A DNA stretch of 55,512 nucleotides from Aeromicrobium sp. Root344 (GCF_001425755.1 NZ_LMDH01000001.1:1378403-1433914); one strand, 5' to 3'; counted from the first letter of the stretch, positions 8,383 to 17,514 are shown. The notes: generated by a model from the sequence alone, not told the origin. Numbers and translations: made by a program.

Positions 8383-8714
8383 ACGGCGTCGGCGTGCTGC
8401 GCCTTCACGGCCTTGGTCGCGCGGTGCTCGGCCCAGAAGCTCAGGATCGGTACGGTTCCGCCCAGCAGCGTCGTGATCGCGAAGGGGATCGACCAGCGCG
8501 CCTTGCGCGCGAGGATCGCGGCCATGATCAAGAAGATCATGTAGAGCCAGCCATGCGCGATGCCCAGGTAGGTCGTGATGTTCTCGCCGAGGTCCTGGGC
8601 CCCCGAGCCCTCCGTCGCGAAGTACTTCAACGGCACGCCGACGAGGATCAGGATGATCAGCAGGACGCCGACGATGTTTGCCATGACGCGGTAGCGGAGC
8701 AGTGCGGCTTTCAC
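8379..8714 (-). CDS. DUF3817 family integral membrane protein
   Basis: 111 residues with three hydrophobic helices (about 10-30, 48-66 and 72-92), a YLGIAHGWLYMIFL segment and a terminal FWAEHR, matching DUF3817 proteins. Function is not established. The start is GTG at 8714; a -10-like TAGCCT lies exactly six bases upstream, inside the end of the SURF1 gene, so the gene may have its own leaderless promoter. Its stop shares a CTAG with the convergent enoyl-CoA hydratase gene. Confidence 0.85.
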   Translation of the reverse strand: MKAALLRYRVMANIVGVLLIILILVGVPLKYFATEGSGAQDLGENITTYLGIAHGWLYMIFLIMAAILARKARWSIPFAITTLLGGTVPILSFWAEHRATKAVKAQHADAV

Positions 8715-8718
8715 CTCG

Positions 8719-9462
8719 TCAGGCTACCTTCGGCCTCGCAGCGGCCACGCTCTCGGTCGACATCCGCCACCACATGAAGACGGAGAACGCCCCGAACACC
8801 CACCACTGGAAGGCGTACGCCAGGTTGCGCAGGCCGACGGTCCAGGACACGTCATCCGGCGCCGGCGGCGGGACGAGCTCGAGTCCGGCCGCGGCGGAGG
8901 CGCTCGTGCTCACGGCGTAGCCGGAGTAGAGGTCGTACGGCAGCTCGTTGGTGAGCGCCGGAATGCGCACCGAGCCGATCTCGCGACGGTCCGGGTCGTA
9001 CGACGCGCCGCCCGCCTCGCCGGGTTGGAGGACGGCCTTGATCGTGACCCGTCCCTCGGGAACGGCGGGGAGCTCGCCGACCTTCGGCGCCCATCCGCGG
9101 ACCACCAGGAGGGCGTGGTCATCGCCGTCGACGAGCAGCGGAGCGAGCAGCCACACGCCCGTACGCCCGTCCTGTTCCTTGTCGGTGACCCAGACCTGCT
9201 GCTCAGCCGGGGCGAACGTGCCCTCGGCGGTGACCGGCCGGTGGTTGAGCTTCGACGTGAACGACTGGTCGGGTCCCCACAGCCCGGACAGCGCGACGCG
9301 CGGCACGTGCTGCTTGTCGGCGCGCTCGTGCTCCTGGCGCGAGTCATAGACCCCGAGCTGCCACAGGCCCATGAACACGCAGAACGCGACGGCGACGACC
9401 GCGAAGAAGTGCAGACCGACGAGACCCGGCCGCAGCCACAGCCTCGTCGTGCCGAGTGTCAC
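8719..9462 (-). CDS. SURF1 family protein (cytochrome oxidase biogenesis)
   Basis: 247 residues with the SURF1 layout: an N-terminal membrane helix (about residues 17-38, followed by [14 protein letters not shown]), a long extracytoplasmic domain, and a C-terminal helix (about 212-232, [15 protein letters not shown]). The motifs [15 protein letters not shown] and [10 protein letters not shown] are typical. SURF1 proteins help insert haem into the aa3-type cytochrome c oxidase. The start overlaps the glyA stop by four bases, so it is co-transcribed with glyA. No oxidase genes are in the window. Confidence 0.9.
   Translation of the reverse strand: MTLGTTRLWLRPGLVGLHFFAVVAVAFCVFMGLWQLGVYDSRQEHERADKQHVPRVALSGLWGPDQSFTSKLNHRPVTAEGTFAPAEQQVWVTDKEQDGRTGVWLLAPLLVDGDDHALLVVRGWAPKVGELPAVPEGRVTIKAVLQPGEAGGASYDPDRREIGSVRIPALTNELPYDLYSGYAVSTSASAAAGLELVPPPAPDDVSWTVGLRNLAYAFQWWVFGAFSVFMWWRMSTESVAAARPKVA
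8721..8726 (-). promoter_or_regulatory. -10 box for a leaderless DUF3817 transcript
   Basis: TAGCCT on the minus strand, followed by exactly six bases and the GTG start. It matches the TANNNT-N6-RTG arrangement seen at several genes here. No convincing -35 was found. Confidence 0.4.
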
Positions 9463-10736
9463 GACATGAAGGGCGCGACGTCCGGGTAGAGCGGGAAGCG
9501 CTCGGCCAGCACCGTCACCCGCTTGCGCAGCCCCTCGATGTCGACGTCGTCGGGCAGCAGCGCGGCGGCGATGATGTCGGCGACCTCGGTGAACTCGTCG
9601 GCGCCGAAGCCACGCGTGGCGAGCGCCGGCGTGCCGATGCGCAGCCCCGACGTCACCATCGGCGGCCGCGGGTCGTTGGGCACGGCGTTGCGGTTGACCG
9701 TGATGCCGACCTCGTGGAGCCGGTCCTCGGCCTGCTGGCCGTCGAGCTCGGACTCGCGCAGGTCGACCAGCACCAGGTGCACGTCGGTCCCACCGGTGAG
9801 CACGTTGACACCTGCCGCGCGGGTGTCAGCGGCGACCAGTCGCTCGGCGAGGATCTTGGCGCCCTCGATCGTGCGCTGCTGGCGCTCCGTGAACTCCGGC
9901 TCGAGGGCCATCTTGAACGCGACGGCCTTGGCGGCGATGACGTGCTCGAGCGGGCCACCCTGCTGACCGGGGAACACCGCAGAGCGCATCTTCTTGGCGA
10001 TGTCCTCGTCATTGGTCAGGATCGCGCCACCGCGCGGACCGCCGAGGGTCTTGTGGGTCGTCGTCGTGACGATGTGCGCGTGCGGCAGCGGGCTGGGGTG
10101 CAGGCCGGCGGCGACGAGCCCGGCGAAGTGCGCCATGTCGACCCAGAGCTTGGCGCCGACCTCGTCGGCGATCTCGCGGAACAGCGCGAAGTCGAGCTGG
10201 CGCGGGTACGCCGACCAGCCGGCGATGATGACGGTCGGCTGGTGCTCGTGCGCCAGCGTGCGGACCTCGTCCATGTCGACGAGACCGGTCTCGGGCACGA
10301 CGTGATAGGCGACGGGCTTGTAGAGCTTGCCGGAGAAGTTGAGCTTCATGCCGTGGGTCAGGTGACCGCCGTTGGCCAGGTCAAGACCCAGGATCGTGTC
10401 GCCGGCCGTCGCGATGGCGTGCAGCGCGGCGGCGTTGGCGGTCGCCCCCGAGTGCGGCTGGACGTTGGCGTAGCCCGCGTCGAACAGCTGCTTGAGCCGG
10501 TCGATCGCGATGGTCTCGACCTGGTCGACGAACTCGCAGCCGCCGTAGTAGCGCTTGCCGGGATAGCCCTCGGCGTACTTGTTGGTCAGGACGCTGCCCT
10601 GGGCCTCGAGCGACGCGACAGGGGCGAAGTTCTCCGACGCGATCATCTCGAGCGTCGACTGCTGACGGTGCAGCTCGGCGTCGAGGAGCGCGGCGATGTC
10701 AGGGTCGAACTCGGAGAGATGCTGGTTGTGGCTCAT
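9459..10736 (-). CDS. glyA: Serine hydroxymethyltransferase
   Basis: 425 residues of the PLP-dependent fold type I. It interconverts serine and glycine with transfer of a one-carbon unit to tetrahydrofolate in the cytoplasm. Visible signatures: [18 protein letters not shown] near residue 55, the [14 protein letters not shown] stretch near 228 with the Schiff-base Lys, and the [13 protein letters not shown]-terminus. Length is normal for the family. A TACCCT -10-like box lies exactly six bases before the ATG, suggesting a leaderless mRNA. SURF1 follows with a four-base overlap. Confidence 0.97.
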   Translation of the reverse strand: MSHNQHLSEFDPDIAALLDAELHRQQSTLEMIASENFAPVASLEAQGSVLTNKYAEGYPGKRYYGGCEFVDQVETIAIDRLKQLFDAGYANVQPHSGATANAAALHAIATAGDTILGLDLANGGHLTHGMKLNFSGKLYKPVAYHVVPETGLVDMDEVRTLAHEHQPTVIIAGWSAYPRQLDFALFREIADEVGAKLWVDMAHFAGLVAAGLHPSPLPHAHIVTTTTHKTLGGPRGGAILTNDEDIAKKMRSAVFPGQQGGPLEHVIAAKAVAFKMALEPEFTERQQRTIEGAKILAERLVAADTRAAGVNVLTGGTDVHLVLVDLRESELDGQQAEDRLHEVGITVNRNAVPNDPRPPMVTSGLRIGTPALATRGFGADEFTEVADIIAAALLPDDVDIEGLRKRVTVLAERFPLYPDVAPFMS

Positions 10737-10742
10737 GGGCCA

Positions 10743-10748
10743 AGGGTA
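10743..10748 (-). promoter_or_regulatory. -10 box for a leaderless glyA transcript
   Basis: TACCCT on the minus strand followed by TGGCCC and the ATG, which places the expected transcription start at the A of the start codon. The -35 region is weak. Confidence 0.45.
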
Positions 10749-10770
10749 TCTGGCCCCTCGTGCCGTCGAC

Positions 10771-11403
10771 CTACGACTGCTTGCGTCTCGCGGCGAGCAC
10801 GGCGGCCTGGGTACGCCGCTTGAGTCCCAGCTTCGCCAGGAGCTGCGACACGTAGTTCTTGACGGTCTTCTCCGCGAGGAACATCTCGGCCGCGATCTGC
10901 CGGTTCGTCATGCCCTCGCCGATGAGGTCGAGGATGCGGCTCTCCTGCGGGGTCAGCAGGTCGAGCGGGTCGGCCGCCGGCTCGCCCTCGCGGATCCTCG
11001 CCAGCACCTTCTGGGTCGCGACCGGGTCGAGCAGCGACTGTCCGCCGGCCACCTGCCGGACAGCCTCGACGAGCTCGGCCCCCCGCGCGCGCTTGAGCAG
11101 GTAGCCCGCCGCACCGGCCATGATCGCCGCGAACAGCAACTCGTCGTCGTCGTGTGCGGCCAGGATCACCACAGCGATCTGCGGGTGTGCCTCCCGGATG
11201 GCACGACACACCTCGATGCCCGATCCGTCCGGGAGGTCCGCGTCGAGCACGGCAACGTCTGGGGTGACCGCCGGAATGCGGAGCAAGGCATCTGCCGCCA
11301 GGCCCGCCTCGCCGACGACCGCGATGTCGCCCTCATCCTCGAGCAGGTCTCGCAGTCCGCGGCGGATGACCTCGTGGTCGTCGAGCACGAAGACCCTGAT
11401 CAC
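10771..11403 (-). CDS. DevR/DosR-like response regulator (NarL/LuxR family), orphan
   Basis: 210 residues. The receiver domain (about 1-118) has the acidic pair DDHE near residue 8, a phospho-acceptor Asp in [11 protein letters not shown] near 53 and Lys in GYLLKRARG near 104. The output domain is a LuxR-type HTH (about 148-205). The recognition region [13 protein letters not shown] is, from memory, almost identical to Mycobacterium tuberculosis DevR. The switch Thr/Ser after strand 4 (LILT in DevR) is Ala here (VILAAH), which is unusual. The GTG at 11403 begins the domain directly; no good ribosome site is seen. No histidine kinase gene is adjacent. DevR-box-like palindromes lie upstream. 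Confidence 0.85.
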   Translation of the reverse strand: MIRVFVLDDHEVIRRGLRDLLEDEGDIAVVGEAGLAADALLRIPAVTPDVAVLDADLPDGSGIEVCRAIREAHPQIAVVILAAHDDDELLFAAIMAGAAGYLLKRARGAELVEAVRQVAGGQSLLDPVATQKVLARIREGEPAADPLDLLTPQESRILDLIGEGMTNRQIAAEMFLAEKTVKNYVSQLLAKLGLKRRTQAAVLAARRKQS

Positions 11404-11604
11404 AGTGGGCCCGCTGACGCCGCCGGCGTCGAGGCGCGCGGAAGTCGCCCCGAGGATGCATCGACGAATGTCGCGTGCCGGACGTGCATGGGATCCCCTT
11501 CCCGCTCGGCACACTAACGACTCGGAGGGGACGGTTGTCACGAATTCCTGGCGCCCTCCGCAGAATTCACTCGTACGAACCAGCAATTCCTGCGAAATCA
11601 GTCA

Positions 11605-11630
11605 AAATGACTAGAAAGGTCTAGTCATTT
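11605..11630. repeat. Perfect 11-bp inverted repeat
   Basis: AAATGACTAGA and TCTAGTCATTT are separated by AAGG. The arms are AT-rich, unlike the GC-rich terminators elsewhere in the window, and no gene ends within 200 bp. An operator or a small hairpin RNA are possible; an intrinsic terminator is less likely. Confidence 0.7.
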
Positions 11631-11664
11631 CGAGGCGTAGACGTGCCGAACGGCAGCCACACGC

Positions 11665-11730
11665 AGGACTTAGGTCCCTGACCGGAGATGGACCCGTGCG
11701 GAACGATGGAAACGTCAGGGCTGGGGCCCT
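11665..11730. promoter_or_regulatory. Two candidate DevR-type boxes
   Basis: AGGACTTAGGTCCCT (11665-11679) and AGGGCTGGGGCCCT (11717-11730) have the layout of the mycobacterial DevR site (GGGAC, four bases, GTCCC), the first with one outer mismatch. They lie about 260-330 bp upstream of the DevR-like gene and about 290-360 bp upstream of the substrate-binding gene. Either could be controlled from here. Confidence 0.4.
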
Positions 11731-12021
11731 AACAGCCGCTGGATCTCCCTCCCGCGAGCTGGCGTGGAGGAACTCCCAAATATCCCTCCCGATCCTCACG
11801 CGTCGACCGGTATCCGTCGTCGACACGATCGCAGCCCGGGCCCCGCCCTGGCCTTACCTGTCGCCGATGGCGCCGCCATGCCGCCGCACAGGTAACCAAA
11901 ATGCAATCTGACAGGTCGGCACAGCCACCACGGGCGCGTGTAGCGTGCGGAAAGGCTCGGTCCCATCATGTGGACAATCCCGCCGCAGCCACATGGCGCG
12001 GCTCGACCGTAGGAGAGCAAG

Positions 12022-13635
12022 ATGAACTTTCGTCGGGGAACCGCGATCATCGCGGTGACCGCACTGGCCGGCATGGCGCTGGCCGCGTGTGGGCAAAGCA
12101 AGGACGACGACAACAAGGATGCCGGCGGTTCGAACCTCGTCGTCGGCACGACCGACAAGGTCGTCTCGATCGACCCGGCCGGCTCGTACGACAACGGGTC
12201 GCTGATGGTGCAGACGCAGGTCTACCAGTACCTCCTCAACTTCCCGGCCGGCAGCACCACGCTGACGCCGGACGCCGCGTCGAAGTGCGACTTCGAGCAG
12301 CCGACCGAGTACGTCTGCACGATCAAGCCGGGACTCAAGTTCGCCAACGGTCACGCGCTCACCGCGTCCGACGTCGCGTTCTCGTTCAAGCGCGTCGCCA
12401 AGATCAACGACCCCAATGGTCCGGCCTCGCTGCTCGGCAACATGAAGTCGGTCGAGGCCAAGGACGACAAGACCGTCGTCTTCACCCTCAACTCGCCCAA
12501 CGACCAGACGTTCGGCCAGGTGCTCGTCACCTCCGCCGGACCGATCGTCGACGAGGAGACCTACCCGGCCGACAAGGTCTTGGACGACGCCGCTGCCGTG
12601 AAGGCGCAGGGCTTCTCCGGTCCCTACACGATCGGCAAGTACACCAAGGGCCAGATCGCCGAGTTCAAGGCCAACCCCGACTACGACGGTGCCTACAACA
12701 AGGCGAAGACCAAGACGGTCACCCTGTCGACGTACGCCGACGCCAACAACCTGAAGCTCGACGTCCAGAACGGCAAGATCGACGTCGCCTGGCGCTCGCT
12801 GACCCCGACCGACATCGACAGCCTCAGCAAGGACAACAAGGTCAAGGTCCACAAGGGCGCCGGTGGCGAGCTGCGCTACATCGTGTTCAACATGAAGACG
12901 ATGCCCGGCGACGACGCCGACCAGAAGCTGGCGATCCGCAAGGCGATGGCATCCTCGCTCGACCGCGAGGAGCTCTCGACCCAGGTCTACAAGGGCACCT
13001 ACACGCCGGCCTACTCGGCCGTGCCGCAGGGTCAGGTCGGCGCCACGGAGCCGTTCAAGGACAAGTACGGCGACAAGCCCGACAAGGCCGCCGCCAAGAA
13101 GTTCCTCGACGACGCCGGAGTCAAGACCCCGGTGACGCTCAAGCTGCAGTACAACACCGACCACTACGGCTCCTCGTCGACCGAGGAGTACAACATGGTC
13201 AAGCGTCAGCTCGAGGACACCGGGCTGTTCAAGGTCGACCTGCAGTCCACGGAGTACGTCACGTACTCCAAGGAGCGCGTCAAGGACGCCTACCCGATGT
13301 TCCAGCTCGGCTGGTTCCCGGACTTCCCGGACGCTGACAACTACGTGACGCCGTTCTTCGCGCCGAACAACTTCCTGCAGTCGCACTACAACTTCTCGGA
13401 CAAGGACAACCCAGTCCCCGAGATGACCAAGCTGCTGAAGTCCGAGGCCACGGACGGCGACAAGACGTCGCGCGTCGCGACCCTGAAGCAGATCCAGGAC
13501 CTCGTGGCCGACCAGGTCCCGATCCTGCCGCTGCTCACGGGCGCGCAGATCGCCGTGGCGGGCAAGGACGTCAAGGGTGTCGACGAGACTCTCGACCCCG
13601 CGTTCAAGTTCCGTCTCACCTCGCTGTCGAAGTAG
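12022..13635 (+). CDS. ABC transporter substrate-binding lipoprotein, family 5 (peptide type)
   Basis: 537 residues. The N-terminus is a lipoprotein signal with lipobox LAAC (Cys near residue 23), so the mature protein is membrane-anchored on the outside. The rest is an SBP_bac_5 domain with KPGLKFANGHALTASDV, TLNSPNDQTF and a C-terminal FKFRLTSLSK end. It should capture oligopeptides or similar solutes for the importer encoded downstream. AGGAGAG precedes the ATG. A strong hairpin separates it from the permease genes, a usual way to express the binding protein above the membrane parts. The substrate cannot be read from the sequence. Confidence 0.92.
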   Translation: MNFRRGTAIIAVTALAGMALAACGQSKDDDNKDAGGSNLVVGTTDKVVSIDPAGSYDNGSLMVQTQVYQYLLNFPAGSTTLTPDAASKCDFEQPTEYVCTIKPGLKFANGHALTASDVAFSFKRVAKINDPNGPASLLGNMKSVEAKDDKTVVFTLNSPNDQTFGQVLVTSAGPIVDEETYPADKVLDDAAAVKAQGFSGPYTIGKYTKGQIAEFKANPDYDGAYNKAKTKTVTLSTYADANNLKLDVQNGKIDVAWRSLTPTDIDSLSKDNKVKVHKGAGGELRYIVFNMKTMPGDDADQKLAIRKAMASSLDREELSTQVYKGTYTPAYSAVPQGQVGATEPFKDKYGDKPDKAAAKKFLDDAGVKTPVTLKLQYNTDHYGSSSTEEYNMVKRQLEDTGLFKVDLQSTEYVTYSKERVKDAYPMFQLGWFPDFPDADNYVTPFFAPNNFLQSHYNFSDKDNPVPEMTKLLKSEATDGDKTSRVATLKQIQDLVADQVPILPLLTGAQIAVAGKDVKGVDETLDPAFKFRLTSLSK

Positions 13636-13643
13636 TCACGTCG

Positions 13644-13672
13644 AAGGGGCGGGTCCATTGGACCCGCCCCTT
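13644..13672 (+). terminator. Intrinsic terminator or attenuator after the substrate-binding gene
   Basis: Perfect 13-bp arms (AAGGGGCGGGTCC and its complement) with a 3-base loop, eight bases after the stop. There is no clear U-tract, as is common in actinobacteria. It probably reduces read-through into the permease genes. Confidence 0.85.
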
Positions 13673-13690
13673 CCGTATGTTGTCGTCTAC

Positions 13691-13715
13691 GGTCCTTGAG
13701 CCTGTCGGAAGGACC
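13691..13715. repeat. REP-like intergenic repeat, copy A
   Basis: GGTCCTTGAGCCTGTCGG followed by AAGGACC, with 7-bp complementary ends. A related copy in the other orientation lies at 49536-49559. Confidence 0.55.
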
Positions 13716-13747
13716 GGACCCTCTCAGAACCGAAAATGAGGAAACTC

Positions 13748-14833
13748 ATGACCGCCGAAGTCCTCGCGCCGCTCGAGCCGACGCCCGCCGAACCCTCCCG
13801 CGGGCGGCGAGGCCCGCTCAGCCCGCTCGCCCGCTACATGCTGGTGCGCGTCGCGCTGATCATCCCCATGCTGTGGGTGCTCGTCACGATGGTGTTCCTG
13901 CTGATGCGCGTCATCGGCGATCCGGTGACCGCCGCCCAAGGTGGCCGCCTCAACGCCCAGCAGATCGCCGAGCGCAAGCACGCCGCCGGCCTCGACCGTC
14001 CGATGCTGACCCAGTACTGGGAGTACATCACCGGGCTGCTCCACGGTGACTTCGGCACGACCCTGACCGACCACCGGCCGATCTCCGGCATCCTCACCGA
14101 ATACGGCGCCGCGACGCTGGAGCTGTCCTTCTGGGCGCTCATCGTGGCGTTCGGCGTCGGCATCCCGCTCGGCCGCCTTGCCGCGCGCTATCGCGACCGG
14201 CTGCCCGACGTCATCCTTCGCCTGTTCGCGATCCTCATCTATGCCGCCCCGGTGTTCTTCGTCGGCCTGCTGCTCAAGCTCGCGTTCACACCGCTCGGCT
14301 GGCCGTCGTCGGGTCGCTCGTCGACCCAGACCGAGCTGACGCTGGACAACGTGCACCCGCACACCAACATCATGATCGTCGACGCGCTGCTGTGGGGTGA
14401 CCCCAAGATCATCCTCGAGGTCCTCCAGTACGCGGTCCTGCCCGCCATCGCCCTGGGCCTGCTGACCGGCGGTGTCTTCCTGCGCCTCGTTCGCATCAAC
14501 CTCCTGCAGACCCTGCGCATGGACTATGTGACGGCGGCGAGAGCCCGCGGAGTGTCCGAGCGGAGGGTCGTGCGCAAGCACGCGTTCCGCAACGCACTCG
14601 TCCCCGTCGTCACGGTCATGGGCATGCAGATCGCCCTGCTCCTCGCCGGCGCCGTGCTGACCGAGACGACGTTCGAGTGGAAGGGCATCGGCTACGAGCT
14701 GACCCAGTACCTCAAGGCGCGCGACTTCCTCGCGGTCCAGGGCATCGTCACCGCGATCGCCGTGATCGTCTGCGTGGCGAGTCTCGTCATCGACGCCATC
14801 GTCGCCCTCGTCGACCCCCGAGTGAGGTTCTGA
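13748..14833 (+). CDS. ABC transporter permease, DppB/OppB type
   Basis: 361 residues with six membrane helices after a Pro-rich cytoplasmic N-terminus. The inner-membrane component signature is near residues 255-275 (YVTAARARGVSERRVVRKHAFRNA in outline, with the EAA-like ARARG turn that contacts the ATPase). It forms half of the translocation channel for the upstream binding protein. I chose the ATG at 13748 because GAGG lies six bases upstream; the in-frame ATG at 13736 has no ribosome site. One base separates its stop from the next start, so the next gene is coupled. Confidence 0.92.
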   Translation: MTAEVLAPLEPTPAEPSRGRRGPLSPLARYMLVRVALIIPMLWVLVTMVFLLMRVIGDPVTAAQGGRLNAQQIAERKHAAGLDRPMLTQYWEYITGLLHGDFGTTLTDHRPISGILTEYGAATLELSFWALIVAFGVGIPLGRLAARYRDRLPDVILRLFAILIYAAPVFFVGLLLKLAFTPLGWPSSGRSSTQTELTLDNVHPHTNIMIVDALLWGDPKIILEVLQYAVLPAIALGLLTGGVFLRLVRINLLQTLRMDYVTAARARGVSERRVVRKHAFRNALVPVVTVMGMQIALLLAGAVLTETTFEWKGIGYELTQYLKARDFLAVQGIVTAIAVIVCVASLVIDAIVALVDPRVRF

Positions 14834-14834
14834 G

Positions 14835-17477
14835 ATGAAGCGCCTGGTCCCCGCAGTCGTACGCCAGTCCCACGGCCTGCAGCGGTTCATGCTGCTGCTC
14901 GGCTTCGCGATCATCGCCGCGTTCGTGATCATCGCGATCTTCGCACCCTGGATCGCGCCATACGGCTTCAACGACGACCGCTCCGGCGGCGTCCTCTTCG
15001 GCACCCAGCAGGCCCCGTCCGCCGACCACTGGTTCGGTACGACGGTGGGCGGCACCGACGTGCTGTCCCGCGTCATCTACGGCACCCGCACCGCACTCGA
15101 GGTCATCGTCCTCGCGGTCGTGCTGTCGAGCCTGGTCGGCGTCCCGCTGGGCCTGCTGTCCGGCTACCTCGGCGGCTGGCTCGACCGGGTCCTCGTGCTG
15201 ATCATGGACGCGCTCTACGCGTTCCCCTCCTTGCTGCTCGCGATCGTCGTGTCGATCGTGCTGACCGGAGGTGCCAGCGGTGCCGTCGGCGGCATCCTGG
15301 CCGCGGCGATCTCGATCACCGTGGTCTTCGTGCCCCAGTACTTCCGCGTCATCCGCAGCGCGACGCTCGCGGTCAAGGTGGAGCCGTATGTCGACTCGGC
15401 CCGGGTGGTGGGCGTACGCACGCCGCGCATCCTCGGCCGGCACATCTTCTCCAACGTGGCGCAGAACCTGCCGGTCATCGGCACGCTCAACGCGTCCGAG
15501 GCGATCCTGACCCTCGCCGGGCTCGGCTTCCTCGGCTTCGGCATCGAGCCGTCCGCGGCAGCCGAATGGGGCTTCGACCTCAACAAGGCACTGCCCGACG
15601 CGTCCAACGGCATCTGGTGGACCAGCATCTTCCCCGGCAGCGCGATCGTCCTGATCGTGCTGGGCGTGACCCTCGTCGGCGAGAGCCTCAACGACATCCT
15701 CAACCCGCTGCTGCGCACCCGCGGTGCCGAGACGACGTCGGCGGACGAGAAGGAGATCACCGCGGAGTTCGAGGAGCTCACGGGTGACATCGAGCCGTCA
15801 GTCGAGGTCCGCGACACCGACGCCGCTGAGAAGCGGGTCGCCGCGCTGTCGTTGTCCGATCTTGCGGTGACCTTCCGTACGGACGCAGGCCAGATCCACG
15901 CGGTCAACGGCATCTCGTTCGACGTCGCACCCGGTGAGGTCGTCGCCGTTGTCGGCGAGTCCGGCTCAGGCAAGTCCGTCAGCTCCCGCGCCGTGCTCGG
16001 GCTTCTGCCGTCGACCGCCGCGGTCACCGGTTCGGCCCGACTCGGCGACCGCGAGCTGCTCGGCATGTCCAACAACGACATCCGGCCGATCCGCGGCGAC
16101 CAGGTCTCGATGGTGTTCCAGGAACCGTCGACCGCCCTCAACCCGGTCTACTCGGTCGGCTGGCAGATCATCGAGGGCATCCAGGCTCACCGCGACATCT
16201 CCAAGAAGGACGCCCGCAAGCGCGCGATCGAGCTGCTCGACCTGGTCGGCATGCCCGATCCGGAGCACCGCGTCGACTACTACCCGCACCAGCTGTCGGG
16301 CGGCCAGAAGCAGCGCGTCGTCATCGCCATGGCGATCGCCTGCGACCCCGACGTCATCATCGCCGACGAGCCGACGACGGCCCTCGACGTCACGGTCCAG
16401 GCCGCGATCCTCGAGCTGCTGCTGTCACTGCGTGACCGGCTCGGCACCGCGATCGTCCTGATCACGCACAACATGGGGGTCGTCGCCGACATGGCTGACC
16501 GCGTCGTCGTGATGTACCGCGGCAACATCGTGGAGCAGGCTCCGGCCGGGCAGCTGTTCGCCCAGCCCAAGCATCCCTACACGCGAGCCCTGCTCGACGC
16601 CGTCCCGCACCTCGGCCGCGAGAACGGCCCGGGCCTCGTCGACGAGAACGACCTGGTGCTCAAGGTCGAGGACCTGGTCGTGGAGTTCCCCGGTGGGCTC
16701 GGTCAGCCTGCCTTCCGCGCCGTTGACCACGTGTCGCTCGAGATCCGCAAGGGCGAGGTCCTCGGCCTGGTCGGCGAGTCCGGCTCGGGCAAGTCAACCG
16801 TCGGGCGTACGACCGTGGGCCTGCAGCAGCCGACGAGCGGCACGATCCACGTCTCGGGCAACCAGGTCTCGGGCCTGTCCGATCGTCAGCTGCGGCCGCT
16901 GCGCTCGCGCTTCGGGTTCGTGTTCCAGGATCCCGCCTCGTCGCTCAACCCTCGCATGTCGATCGGCCAGTGCGTCGCCGAGCCGCTGCACGTGCAGACC
17001 GAGATGAAGCAGTCCGAGATCGACGCCAAGGTCAGGTCGCTGCTCGACAGCGTCGAGCTGGGCGGCTCGTACGTCGAGCGTTTCCCGCACGAGCTCTCGG
17101 GTGGCCAGCGCCAGCGGGTCAGCCTGGCCCGCGCGCTGGCGCTCGACCCGGACCTGCTCATCGCGGACGAGCCGACATCGGCCCTCGACGTGTCGGTGCA
17201 GGCACGCGTGCTCGAGCTGTTCACCGAGCTCCAGCAACGGCTCCAGTTCGCCTGCCTGTTCATCAGCCACGACCTCGCTGTCGTGGACACGCTCGCCAAC
17301 CGCGTCGCGGTGATGCAGAACGGTGCGCTGGTCGAGATCGGACCACGCGAGCAGGTGCTCGGCAACCCGCAGGAGGACTACACCAAGCGGCTCATCGCGG
17401 CGGTGCCGGTCCCGGACCCCGAGGAGCAGCGCCGGCGCCGCGAGGCACGCGGGCACCTGCTGACCGACATCTCCTGA
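14835..17477 (+). CDS. Fused ABC transporter: DppC-type permease plus two ATPase domains (DppD and DppF)
   Basis: 880 residues. Residues 1-297 are an OppC/DppC permease with a short N-terminal cytoplasmic start, six helices and an EAA loop (SARVVGVRTPRILGRHIF). After a charged linker of about 40 residues come two ATPases. The first has Walker A GESGSGKS near 373, LSGGQKQR near 484 and Walker B IIADEPTTALD near 507. The second has Walker A GESGSGKS near 646, LSGGQRQR near 753 and LIADEPTSALD near 773. These parts are normally three genes (dppC, dppD, dppF), so one polypeptide supplies half the channel and both motors. Both ATPases keep their catalytic motifs. A shorter reading would require a missed frameshift, but the frame is continuous through both linkers. 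Confidence 0.93.
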   Translation: MKRLVPAVVRQSHGLQRFMLLLGFAIIAAFVIIAIFAPWIAPYGFNDDRSGGVLFGTQQAPSADHWFGTTVGGTDVLSRVIYGTRTALEVIVLAVVLSSLVGVPLGLLSGYLGGWLDRVLVLIMDALYAFPSLLLAIVVSIVLTGGASGAVGGILAAAISITVVFVPQYFRVIRSATLAVKVEPYVDSARVVGVRTPRILGRHIFSNVAQNLPVIGTLNASEAILTLAGLGFLGFGIEPSAAAEWGFDLNKALPDASNGIWWTSIFPGSAIVLIVLGVTLVGESLNDILNPLLRTRGAETTSADEKEITAEFEELTGDIEPSVEVRDTDAAEKRVAALSLSDLAVTFRTDAGQIHAVNGISFDVAPGEVVAVVGESGSGKSVSSRAVLGLLPSTAAVTGSARLGDRELLGMSNNDIRPIRGDQVSMVFQEPSTALNPVYSVGWQIIEGIQAHRDISKKDARKRAIELLDLVGMPDPEHRVDYYPHQLSGGQKQRVVIAMAIACDPDVIIADEPTTALDVTVQAAILELLLSLRDRLGTAIVLITHNMGVVADMADRVVVMYRGNIVEQAPAGQLFAQPKHPYTRALLDAVPHLGRENGPGLVDENDLVLKVEDLVVEFPGGLGQPAFRAVDHVSLEIRKGEVLGLVGESGSGKSTVGRTTVGLQQPTSGTIHVSGNQVSGLSDRQLRPLRSRFGFVFQDPASSLNPRMSIGQCVAEPLHVQTEMKQSEIDAKVRSLLDSVELGGSYVERFPHELSGGQRQRVSLARALALDPDLLIADEPTSALDVSVQARVLELFTELQQRLQFACLFISHDLAVVDTLANRVAVMQNGALVEIGPREQVLGNPQEDYTKRLIAAVPVPDPEEQRRRREARGHLLTDIS

Positions 17478-17502
17478 CCGAGCCGGTTCAGGCGTTCGCG
17501 CG

Positions 17503-17508
17503 TACCGT
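17503..17508 (+). promoter_or_regulatory. -10 box for a leaderless MpaB-family transcript
   Basis: TACCGT followed by six bases (CGAGCC) and the ATG. It sits in the short gap after the ABC fusion gene, suggesting the oxygenase gene is transcribed on its own. Confidence 0.45.
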
Positions 17509-17514
17509 CGAGCC

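Larger units (their letters stand above)
11404..12021. other. 618-bp gene-free region between the divergent response regulator and ABC substrate-binding gene
   Basis: No open frame here has convincing coding character. The region is less GC-rich than its surroundings and contains a perfect 11-bp inverted repeat (11605-11630), two DevR-box-like palindromes (11665-11679 and 11717-11730) and two copies of AATTCCTG (near 11543 and 11585). AGGAGAG at 12011 is the ribosome site of the substrate-binding gene. Confidence 0.6.

Noticed and set aside
10737..10770. Glycine riboswitch before glyA
   Set aside because: Only 34 bp separate glyA from the next gene and the mRNA appears leaderless, leaving no room for an aptamer.
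11611..11911. Short open frames in the 618-bp gap (11611-11826 minus and 11696-11911 plus)
   Set aside because: No recognisable domain, no ribosome site, compositions unlike neighbours, and they overlap palindromes.
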